A stretch of DNA of 64,000 bases, taken from JADKIH01 sp049363815 (GTDB lineage Bacteria; Bacteroidota; Bacteroidia; AKYH767-A; 2013-40CM-41-45). The position numbers and the translations under genes are program-made. The stretch covers positions 13,953 through 77,952 of the forward strand of contig JBMQEM010000068.1 in NCBI GenBank assembly GCA_049363815.1, given 5' to 3'. Positions 15,987 to 24,499 of this stretch are shown in pieces (the first letter of the stretch is position 1; each line of letters opens with the position of its first letter). Under the pieces are notes generated by a model. It was not told the DNA's origin. It did no database searches and saw only the letters and a program-made list of their open reading frames with translations.

Positions 15987-17909
15987 TTACAAAGTTACAA
16001 CTCCCTTTTTTATCGAGAGTTTAATACCTTCAATTGAAGCAATTAATTCAGTGGCTAAGTCTGTTGATTTTTTGTTCGCGAATAATTGAAAATCAAGACA
16101 GGCAAGATTCTTATTTATGCTTTTATAATACTTCGATGGAGCACCGGCATCATCAAGTTTATCGCATTCAAAATGGAGAATCTCCGGTTTGGAATGAATA
16201 TAAAAATCTTCAATCTGACCAGAAAAAAAACAAAGCAAGACTTCATTCGACAGTAGCGTTTTATAAGATGGCTGTACTACACTCTGTTTCTGGATTCCCT
16301 CAATCACAAGATCAGGCCAGCCGGCAACTGCTACAGAACGAAGAATTAAACCACAGACCGGATAGTTTTTCTTTCCTTTTTCAAAAGGGAAAACTTTATT
16401 CCACAGAATATTTTTATCTGATTCTAAATTATCGTTTGATAATCGACACAGGCTAAATGCGCCATCAAATAGAGAATCTAACCAATACGGGTCTATCTGG
16501 AAAAGCCGAACGGATTCCACAGGAAGCATTTCAATTTCCGGAACCAGATAATTGAATGGAATTTCCCGAAGATTGACGAGATCCCTAAACCAATTTTTTA
16601 TAAACTCAGAAGGTTCCGGCAAACTATCGTCTCCGGAATTTAACTTGATCAAGTGCTCATCTTTTTTAATACCATTGATTTTCAACATCTGGTAACAAGC
16701 CATCTTCCATTTATATAACTGAACAGAAAAATTTTTATTCTGGAGACAAAGCAATCTTCCAAGTTCCCATGCAGATGAATAAGAAATATCAGGAAGAAAT
16801 TTTCCGGACTTGGTCTGTATTTTTCTGAATAATTGATCAGCATCCCGCACTGAGTGGAATATTTCAGTTGTATCTTTACTAACCGGAACTAAAGGTCCTC
16901 TATATAAAGATTGTTTGACGACCCCCGCAGTATTTGAATAATCCAGTTTTATAAATCCGGATTTTTCATGAGTTTCCTGATCCGTAGTTTCATAAAACAG
17001 TGTGGTTGGTTTTTTGTTTAAATGCTTAAGAATCGAATAAAGGTGACTTATTTCAAAATGTTCGATAATTTTATCCTTTAACGCAGGGTTACCATAATTT
17101 ACGCCGGGAAATTTGCTAATCAAAGGATCTAAAACCGTTTTTTTCAATTCTTCCCAGCTGAAAAATTCCTGATCTGCGAATGGAAGAAGCACATCTCCTA
17201 ACTTTACTGCAGGATCAATTGAATTCAGTTCAACCAAATACTCTTCTAATACTTCAGCAGAAATCCGAAAATGTTCATTGCAGAAAAAAGACCAGCTATA
17301 AATAGACTTAAAGGTAACAGGGTTGGAAGACAGTGGAAATTTCTTTACATTTTCAAGAGAAACAAGATGAACAGTATTTTTTACTCCGGCCAGCGGATGT
17401 CGTTTGCCAATTATTACTGCAAGTTCAGATCCTCCTTCTCCCCGAACATGTGTAAGCTGACTAACTTGATCAAAAGAAGCGGGAAATTTACTTTCGAAAT
17501 CAGAATATGAATTAACACTTATTTCAGTATATGGGACATCACCATTTGATTTTGTTGTAATTGTATAACTATTATCATTTTCAGGTATGAGCAAAAGCGC
17601 AAGCCAAGGTATGCTTGGATTACCCGATACGATTTCAACTTCCCAGGGGAGTGTGCTGCGTTGAAGAACAATATGAGGTAACACCTCATCGTAAGAGCCA
17701 AATCCTCCGGCAGGTGGAAATACAGAGTGCACCGATTGAAGATTAAGAGAATCTTTTTCTGCTGCTACGGTAAATTCTAAAATTGGAATCGGATTTGTAG
17801 AGGCATATTGTTGTTTAGAGTCAAGCGAAAAAGAAGGAGTTGCTGTTATCTTATAATCACCTTCCTGAAGAGAAGGCTGATGGTCGGTGTAAAGAATCAG
17901 ATCTGCCAT
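15987..17909 (-). CDS. Cassette protein E: uncharacterised 640-residue protein
   Basis: Last gene of the five-gene minus-strand cassette, 21 bp after the DUF6603-like gene. I do not recognise the family. There is no signal peptide, membrane helix or T9SS tail, so it is probably cytosolic or exported by another route. The N-terminal 100 residues are strand-rich (I-T-A-T-P-S-F-S-L, L-E-F-T-V-A), followed by 'S-I-P-W-L-A-L-L-L-I-P-E' at about 103-114 and 'V-H-L-V-S-L-E-N' at about 186; from about 210 on it looks mixed helical with many aromatic residues. From memory, similar 'W-L-A-L-L-L' and 'V-S-L' phrases occur in uncharacterised proteins of other bacteria next to giant proteins like these, but I cannot verify that. 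Function unknown. Confidence 0.7.
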   Translation of the reverse strand: MADLILYTDHQPSLQEGDYKITATPSFSLDSKQQYASTNPIPILEFTVAAEKDSLNLQSVHSVFPPAGGFGSYDEVLPHIVLQRSTLPWEVEIVSGNPSIPWLALLLIPENDNSYTITTKSNGDVPYTEISVNSYSDFESKFPASFDQVSQLTHVRGEGGSELAVIIGKRHPLAGVKNTVHLVSLENVKKFPLSSNPVTFKSIYSWSFFCNEHFRISAEVLEEYLVELNSIDPAVKLGDVLLPFADQEFFSWEELKKTVLDPLISKFPGVNYGNPALKDKIIEHFEISHLYSILKHLNKKPTTLFYETTDQETHEKSGFIKLDYSNTAGVVKQSLYRGPLVPVSKDTTEIFHSVRDADQLFRKIQTKSGKFLPDISYSSAWELGRLLCLQNKNFSVQLYKWKMACYQMLKINGIKKDEHLIKLNSGDDSLPEPSEFIKNWFRDLVNLREIPFNYLVPEIEMLPVESVRLFQIDPYWLDSLFDGAFSLCRLSNDNLESDKNILWNKVFPFEKGKKNYPVCGLILRSVAVAGWPDLVIEGIQKQSVVQPSYKTLLSNEVLLCFFSGQIEDFYIHSKPEILHFECDKLDDAGAPSKYYKSINKNLACLDFQLFANKKSTDLATELIASIEGIKLSIKKGVVTL

Positions 17910-17930
17910 ATGGTAATTTTATTTATACTT

Positions 17931-20900
17931 TTAATTGAAAAATAAATTTTTTACTTCCGCCTCTGTTGCCACGACTCTAATTTTGTCATCCAATTCGGAA
18001 GTCCACGAGTATGATGTAGACTCAGTTCTTGGAGTCATTAGAAAAGATCTTCTGTTATTTCCAATATCCTGCTTAACAGTAAATACTGCGCCGCTGAGCA
18101 ATTTACTAAGGCCCTCATCATCCGGATGTGCTCTCCACAAAGCTGATGGAAAATTTTTATCGGTAGAAACAATATTCAGAGAACTTAAGTTGAAGCTGGA
18201 ACTTAGATCAAGACTTATTGATGATTCAAGCACCAAATTTGGGTTTGGATGAATAATGATATTTGACCCTAATGTTCCGATAACATTATTATTTACTTTG
18301 ATCGTGTCCAATGGTACGACTGATTCAACCATAATCTTGAGGTCTTTAGAATTTACAATCGGTTTACCTTTTGCACTACTACCATGTTGCCCGGATAAAA
18401 GTGTAATTGCGCAAAATGACTTTGGATCCGGAACACATTTTTCCATGAACTTCGCAGCATCAAGTAGTGGCGGAGTTCTATTCTGATCGCCGAAAGTAAC
18501 TTCTACTGATGCTATATGAACATTAATTTTTGCTTTACCTGCAAACTCAGGTCCCCATAAGTCCATATTGACTGCAAGGTCAAGAGAAAGAAAGGAATAT
18601 TTAATTCCGATATCAAAATACATTGATGCTTCATAGTGATAAGGCTGCCATTGTATCAGGAAATCTGCTCCGATATTATACCAGGCTTTTAATTTGCCAT
18701 GGTTATATAGTACTTCAAGATGTCCTCCGGCCATAAGTGAGTGGGGACAAAGCGCGAAATACATATTGCCTTTCACAGACATATCAGAATTGATTTGCCA
18801 TTTCAGTTCCAGACGAGGAACTTGTGGGTAATGATCAGGCACATTGAAAGAAGGATGATACCCACCCATTGTGAAAACGAAATCGCCTGCTCTTTCTCCT
18901 TTGAACCATGAATAAAATGCAGCTCCACCGGAGAGTTTGCAGTTTTTAGAAATGATATAAGACGAATCATCAATTTGCGCACGAACTCCGAGAAAACCTT
19001 CTTCAGGAAGAAAAGTTGCAGTGAGATTAACCCGCATTGATGCAAGTGTTTGGTTTTCGTCTTCGATTCCGGGAGGAATTAATACTTTGGATTGGCCTAC
19101 AACATCAATTTCAACATGGTTGCCAAATTGAACAACAAGCAGTACAAAAGAATCGATCAGTTTAAATGAATTGAATTTTACACCAACTCCCAAAAACATT
19201 TCTCCGACATCAGGTGTGATGAAAGCAGAAAGGTTATTCAACTCTTCCTGCAGTTGTAATGCAGCTCCTCCTGATGATGGTTTTTTGCCACCCATTACTT
19301 GTTTTACCAATGGAAATTCGCCAACCGCAGAAATGTCAGGCATGATCATCTTTCGGTTGTAACCAAAGGCGGCGGCCAGTCCTTCCACAAAAAAGAAACT
19401 CGGGCCACCTAATGCTTTATCGAGATATGCATAAATAAAAAGTGAATTGGCACCATTCTCATCCTTCATATAGGAGCCCATTGCTGCTATTGCAAGTGCT
19501 TTTGTTTTTATCTGCGCAACTCCATTGTAAACATCGTAAGTTTTACCGGCGATAGTTTGTTTCTGTCGAAGAAAGGCAGCGCCGATTTCCACAGGACCGT
19601 TACTAAAATCGAGACTCAGTCCATCGAGATAAAAATTCATTTGCCACGGAGAGAGACTTGTTTTTACGCCGAGTCCATCGAGCGATAAAGAAAGTCCGCC
19701 AACGTCGAGGCTTGCGTCGGGAAACAGGAAAAAACTTCCTGAGCTTTTATCATAAGCTGCACCAATGCGTTTCAGGAATATAATACCTAATGTTTTATTG
19801 ATTGGAATCCATTTGATATCCTTCGCAATTGCCGTTGAATCGATCGGATTGTCAAGTGATAGATCAGGATCACGCGGAACAGGAGTTTTACTCTGGCCTG
19901 TTGTAACATCGCCTTCGCTCAGTGCAAATGGAAGTGAAAATAAATTATCAGCAACCTGAAGCCGGGAAATGATTTGTGTTCCTTTGGATAATTTTTTTCC
20001 GGTATCGGGAACCGGCAAAGGGTCGTGACCTTGCGGTAAGAGTGAATTTATTTTTTTGACAACTACATCATCGAAATCAGCAGAAGCATACAATGCTTTT
20101 AACGTCAGAGAAAGTGAACTGTCTGCCGGGAATGTTTTACCGACTAATGGCAGCTCCGAAAGATCAAGTCCGGCATCGATGTCGGCATGTAAAATAAATC
20201 CTTTGCTTTGTGAATAGACTACATAAATATCTTTCACATTGATTGAAGGAGCGTTTGTAATCGAGGGATCAAAAGCTTGCATTAATGTTTTTAATGTAAG
20301 TCCTTTTCCGGCCTCATCATGATAGGTTGCAACAAGTACTGAGTCCGAATGATCTCTATCAAATAGTACATCGAAAACAAGTTTCTGCAAACCGGATTTT
20401 ACTTCAAGGTGCCCCGAGAAATCTACTTTATCAACTCCATTTTCTTTAGAAAGATCAATCTTAAGTATAAGATCACAGTTAAGTGCCCCTACCTGAAGTT
20501 TGCATGTTCCCTGTAAATGTTTATCCCCTGTATGACTGTTGAAGGAGAGTTTGACATCACCAATTTGTGTTGTTGTAAAAAAGGAAGGTAAAGTCAGAGG
20601 TGACTTTGAATTTAAAATGGTTGTAATGATGTTTGATAATGGAGCTGTATTTGCCAATTCAGCCTCAAAAAACCAACCGTCATTATACCTTGCAGAAGCT
20701 AAGAACTCGAATGTATCCCAGGTAAACTTCCCCGACAATTCTCCCTGCATTTCTCCCTCATGTCTGCTTACTTTAAAACCAAGTTGTCTTAAAAAGAGTT
20801 TGCGTGTTTCGTCATGTACATTCCAACCGGCAGCGCCTTTGTCTTCGACATCTGCTTCAAATGAAAAATCTTTTTTACCGAAATTGAATGCACCGGAAAG

Positions 20901-22211
20901 TGCTGTGATATTAAAGTTAGCAGGTATTTTACCGGATGAGTTGAAGAAATTTTCTGCGAACGTGCGAAGACTAAATTCCTGTGTTGAGTGAACTGAAAAA
21001 TTCCAACCGTTTATATCATGACTGGCTGTGGTATACAACTCAAGTCCAGCAATTTTCAGCAATGCACCTACAGAACCGCTAACTGTACCCACATAATCAA
21101 TATCAAGAGAAATCTGCTCGAGTAAAAATAGTTGTTTTTCTTTCCAGATCCATTCGATAGCAGTATCTAACGATGCAGAGAAACTGTAGGAAGGTGTACT
21201 GATTTCCGGTTTAGCAGAAAAAGTGAGACGTGAAATCTGCAAATCAGTTTTTCCTGCATAAGTTCCAAGCAGAGGTAGTCCAACTTTAGTTAGAAGCTCA
21301 TCGAGATTTATTTTTTCACCTTTTTTTAATGCACCTGCAATAGCAAGATCAGGCCAACGGGCTTGAAGTTGAATTGTTCCGCCGGCAAGCGAAATTTCTC
21401 CTCCGAGTTTAACTCGGGGAAACCGATATGTATTGTCGAGAGGATACTCAATGTCAAATTGAGTCCATAAATTGCCTACCGATAAAAAATCTTTGGTGGG
21501 AATGATTGTCCATGTTTTGTTCAGTAGAAACTTAATGGAAAAGAAAGTTAGTTCTGTGGTAGTTGGTTTCTTCTGTAAACGAAGCCGTACTTCTTTAACC
21601 TGTATATTGCTAAGGTTTGTAAGAATTGGTTGTAGTGCCTTCGGGGCCCATTTGTATGGTGGTGTTTGATTTCCGAGCAGGCTTATGAAATCTGACAAGT
21701 CTGGAAGAGCTCCATTTTCTGAACCGGCTTTTATTTTATAACTATCAGAATTCACCTTCATTGAAACGGGAAAAGAAATCGTTTTTGAAAGATGAAAAAT
21801 TACAGATACTTCATGATTAAGTTGCCCGTTGGAAGTACCGTGTTTTGGGATCTCCACGATTAAGTGGTCAAGGAAATTCGAAAAACCAATTCCGGGAACT
21901 AGAATAGAAATTTTATTGTAATCGACATGACCAGATCTAACGATTTCGAAGGAATAAATATCTCCCTTATCAGGATCGTAAGTAAAAAGAATTTTGCTTT
22001 TGGGACTTGCAGTTTTTTCCTTCCAGATATCAACATTTCCTGTTGCCATCAATAATGTGCTTCCTGGAATTGATGATTCTGAATAATTGTCAATAGTAAT
22101 TATTGGACCTTCTCCCAGGGTGTCAAGGATTGAAGAAAGTCCGCCTAAAGGGATTTCAGCAGATAACTTTAAACTGCCCGAAGGGTTTAAATATGTTTTA
22201 AGTTGAATCAT
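17931..22211 (-). CDS. Cassette protein D: giant DUF6603-like beta-rich protein
   Basis: A 1426-residue protein whose ATG at 22211 directly abuts the stop codon of the subtilase gene, implying translational coupling. It starts M-I-Q-L-K-T-Y-L-N-P without signal peptide. Nearly the whole length is made of amphipathic strands of 8-12 residues, with phrases such as 'F-S-F-E-A-D-V-E-D' and 'G-W-F-F-E-A-E-L'. Residues 944-953 read G-L-A-A-A-F-G-Y-N-R, which I recall as the hallmark of the DUF6603 family, in a well-conserved stretch (about 800-1150) with 'V-E-I-G-A-A-F-L-R' and 'F-F-V-E-G-L'. I infer a long beta structure such as a helix or groove. No enzymatic motif is visible. Function unknown; the assignment to DUF6603 is from memory. 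Confidence 0.7.
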   Translation of the reverse strand: MIQLKTYLNPSGSLKLSAEIPLGGLSSILDTLGEGPIITIDNYSESSIPGSTLLMATGNVDIWKEKTASPKSKILFTYDPDKGDIYSFEIVRSGHVDYNKISILVPGIGFSNFLDHLIVEIPKHGTSNGQLNHEVSVIFHLSKTISFPVSMKVNSDSYKIKAGSENGALPDLSDFISLLGNQTPPYKWAPKALQPILTNLSNIQVKEVRLRLQKKPTTTELTFFSIKFLLNKTWTIIPTKDFLSVGNLWTQFDIEYPLDNTYRFPRVKLGGEISLAGGTIQLQARWPDLAIAGALKKGEKINLDELLTKVGLPLLGTYAGKTDLQISRLTFSAKPEISTPSYSFSASLDTAIEWIWKEKQLFLLEQISLDIDYVGTVSGSVGALLKIAGLELYTTASHDINGWNFSVHSTQEFSLRTFAENFFNSSGKIPANFNITALSGAFNFGKKDFSFEADVEDKGAAGWNVHDETRKLFLRQLGFKVSRHEGEMQGELSGKFTWDTFEFLASARYNDGWFFEAELANTAPLSNIITTILNSKSPLTLPSFFTTTQIGDVKLSFNSHTGDKHLQGTCKLQVGALNCDLILKIDLSKENGVDKVDFSGHLEVKSGLQKLVFDVLFDRDHSDSVLVATYHDEAGKGLTLKTLMQAFDPSITNAPSINVKDIYVVYSQSKGFILHADIDAGLDLSELPLVGKTFPADSSLSLTLKALYASADFDDVVVKKINSLLPQGHDPLPVPDTGKKLSKGTQIISRLQVADNLFSLPFALSEGDVTTGQSKTPVPRDPDLSLDNPIDSTAIAKDIKWIPINKTLGIIFLKRIGAAYDKSSGSFFLFPDASLDVGGLSLSLDGLGVKTSLSPWQMNFYLDGLSLDFSNGPVEIGAAFLRQKQTIAGKTYDVYNGVAQIKTKALAIAAMGSYMKDENGANSLFIYAYLDKALGGPSFFFVEGLAAAFGYNRKMIMPDISAVGEFPLVKQVMGGKKPSSGGAALQLQEELNNLSAFITPDVGEMFLGVGVKFNSFKLIDSFVLLVVQFGNHVEIDVVGQSKVLIPPGIEDENQTLASMRVNLTATFLPEEGFLGVRAQIDDSSYIISKNCKLSGGAAFYSWFKGERAGDFVFTMGGYHPSFNVPDHYPQVPRLELKWQINSDMSVKGNMYFALCPHSLMAGGHLEVLYNHGKLKAWYNIGADFLIQWQPYHYEASMYFDIGIKYSFLSLDLAVNMDLWGPEFAGKAKINVHIASVEVTFGDQNRTPPLLDAAKFMEKCVPDPKSFCAITLLSGQHGSSAKGKPIVNSKDLKIMVESVVPLDTIKVNNNVIGTLGSNIIIHPNPNLVLESSISLDLSSSFNLSSLNIVSTDKNFPSALWRAHPDDEGLSKLLSGAVFTVKQDIGNNRRSFLMTPRTESTSYSWTSELDDKIRVVATEAEVKNLFFN

Positions 22212-24473
22212 TTATTTGGTCGGATTAAGCCAGGCAGAAACAATTTCTTTTATAGAACGAGTGTTTCCACTTTTCGCCATTTCATTTTTGCAAAATTCAG
22301 TTAGCTCAAGGGCTTTATCTATTTGAGCAAGACGGGGTGGAATCTTTTTTAAATTGTCAGGAACTATTGATTCGTCTTTGAATTTAACTTCCATTTTGCT
22401 AATATCAACACCATTTGCAGATGTTCCACTTTTTATTTCCTTGCCTGATGCATGCAGAATCAACTTAACAAATTTTATTTCACATTGAGGCCAAACCTCA
22501 AAAATTAAGGCACAAATGGAAGCTATTTGTGGAGTTGCAATGCTTGTTCCCATTTTACCGGAATATAACCACATGGATTTTTTTATTAATTCATCACCAT
22601 TTTTTTCGTCCCAATCAATTAAGTCTTCTTTAATATCATATGAAGGGATAAAACAATAATAGGAGAGGCCATTTCCACAACTGATACCACAGATATCTAC
22701 CGAAAATATTTCAAAATTTTCTTTCCCAATTGCAATAACTTCATTTTTATGGCCGACTGATCCCTGAGAGAATACCGGATTCTGTTTATGGTCAAAATAA
22801 ACTCCTCCGACTTGAATAGTGTTTTCTTCGTTAATCAAATTATGATACAACAAATTGTTTTCATTGCCAGAGCATAAACAGAAAAGAGAATTTTTTTGAG
22901 TCATCAATATTCCCTCATGCAGCGACCTTAACTGGATCACATTTTTCCAATTGGAAATAATTGTCACTTTATTATTAATACTTAAGCTTTCGGAAGCACA
23001 AATTGAAAGGCTGTAGATATAAGGTTGTATGTCAAAGAAATCAAGATCATAACTTTTGGTAAAATTCTCATTAGAAACTAAACTATTAAATCCTCCAAAA
23101 CTGTATTTCAAATTATTAAAATTATTTTCATACTCTGGAAATTTTGCTACTACTGAAACAATATTATCAGTTAATTCAGAAAAAGGAAAAAAGATTAGAC
23201 TGCATGCAAAACATTCGGTTCCATGACTACTAAAAGAAGCAAATTGGTCAATTGAGATGTTTTTAAGCTTCGCACTCCATATTTCATAAACCTTTACAAT
23301 GTTTTGGACTATTGAATCAATTTTTTCAAAATCGGAACTGACAGTAGGATTTTTAGGAACAAGGAAATCGGCTGCTCGATGAACCACAGGATTTATAATT
23401 CTGTTTGGCTGTGGGTCAAAAACCGTAAGAAATTTTGTGAATTTTGATACTTGTTCATTAATTTTGTCTAAGAGCTCTTGAAGAAAAAGAAGGTCAGGTT
23501 TATTAAAGTCCTTTTCACCATCCGAGTTAGTCTTTGGAAGAAATTTATCAAGTAATCGTTTGATTTCAACAATTTGATTTAGTATATACTTCTTATAAGA
23601 TTCAATACCATTTTCAATATCTTCCTTGAATTCTCCAACCTTTGTAATTTCAAATTCAGGACATAGTATTTTCTTAAAGAACGGATGATTATTTCTAACA
23701 TCAGTATCACAAATGCGAATTTGCCAATTACTTTTCAATTCAGTATCCTGGTTAGCATCATTTAAGTAGCTGAACATTTCCTGAAATCTGTAGAGATTTT
23801 TGTACTGACTTGGTTTCGGAAAAACTGTTAAAAAATCCCCGGCTGTATTATTGGGTTTTGCACCAAGGAAAAATGGAATTTGCCAAAAGTGAATGCTATT
23901 CTGAGCAGGATATAACATAAAATAATCTTCGAGCGAAATTTCACTTTTTAATAGTTTAGGTAAAAAGACTCGACCATCTTCATTTAATTCAATTTCAGGA
24001 TTTAGAGTAGTTGTCGGTTCTTCAAGCCAGTTGATGGATTCTGTTATAATATAAATTTTGTGAATTAGAGTATCAAATGGGCTCTTCAGGTGACTAGGAC
24101 TAATCCATATCTGACCCGGATCTGGAATATTTAGTTTCCATAATAACTTATCTTTAGCTGCATTAAGTACAAATATGCCACTGAAAACGCCTTCAAGAAG
24201 TATATAGTCATGCACATTACAAAATGGGATATCTAATGTAAAACCAAAATTATCAAATCCCCCAATGTTAAAGTTAACAGACTTGCCTTCTTCATCTTTA
24301 CATAACTCAATAGTTTTGAAATATTCTGAACAATCTTTAATATTTTGGGGATCGGCAAAAGACTCCCTCAATACATCCGCATCAGCCAATGGTTGACCAT
24401 CTGGTTCAAAATTATTTCCCGGAATCTTTGACTTAAGAATCACTCTTAAACTTATATTTTCTTCTAGTTCCAT
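22212..24473 (-). CDS. Cassette protein C: subtilisin-type (S8) serine protease with large insertions
   Basis: A 753-residue protein with a readable subtilase triad: Asp256 in C-D-T-D-V-R-N-N-H-P, His417 in S-H-G-T-E-C-F and Ser644 in M-G-T-S-I-A-T-P, plus an oxyanion Asn in 'C-S-G-N-E-N-N' and the usual 'V-G-G-V-Y' strand after it. The distances are unusual: about 161 residues from Asp to His, where 35-60 is common, so a long insert (about 270-400) with helical, charged sequence splits the core, and there are 250 residues ahead of the Asp. No signal peptide. It lies 26 bp after the tail-fibre-like gene and abuts the giant DUF6603-like gene. It could mature the other cassette proteins, which is inference. 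It ends S-A-W-L-N-P-T-K, similar to the end of the first cassette protein. Confidence 0.8.
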   Translation of the reverse strand: MELEENISLRVILKSKIPGNNFEPDGQPLADADVLRESFADPQNIKDCSEYFKTIELCKDEEGKSVNFNIGGFDNFGFTLDIPFCNVHDYILLEGVFSGIFVLNAAKDKLLWKLNIPDPGQIWISPSHLKSPFDTLIHKIYIITESINWLEEPTTTLNPEIELNEDGRVFLPKLLKSEISLEDYFMLYPAQNSIHFWQIPFFLGAKPNNTAGDFLTVFPKPSQYKNLYRFQEMFSYLNDANQDTELKSNWQIRICDTDVRNNHPFFKKILCPEFEITKVGEFKEDIENGIESYKKYILNQIVEIKRLLDKFLPKTNSDGEKDFNKPDLLFLQELLDKINEQVSKFTKFLTVFDPQPNRIINPVVHRAADFLVPKNPTVSSDFEKIDSIVQNIVKVYEIWSAKLKNISIDQFASFSSHGTECFACSLIFFPFSELTDNIVSVVAKFPEYENNFNNLKYSFGGFNSLVSNENFTKSYDLDFFDIQPYIYSLSICASESLSINNKVTIISNWKNVIQLRSLHEGILMTQKNSLFCLCSGNENNLLYHNLINEENTIQVGGVYFDHKQNPVFSQGSVGHKNEVIAIGKENFEIFSVDICGISCGNGLSYYCFIPSYDIKEDLIDWDEKNGDELIKKSMWLYSGKMGTSIATPQIASICALIFEVWPQCEIKFVKLILHASGKEIKSGTSANGVDISKMEVKFKDESIVPDNLKKIPPRLAQIDKALELTEFCKNEMAKSGNTRSIKEIVSAWLNPTK

Positions 24474-24499
24474 TTAAGCTATGTTTTATCAAAAGCAGA

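Noticed and set aside
16034..16456. 140-aa plus-strand frame inside cassette protein E
   Set aside because: Low-complexity, basic translation typical of an antisense shadow, with no promoter.
20539..20991. 150-aa plus-strand frame within the DUF6603-like gene
   Set aside because: Antisense shadow of the long minus-strand gene; no promoter or recognisable motif.
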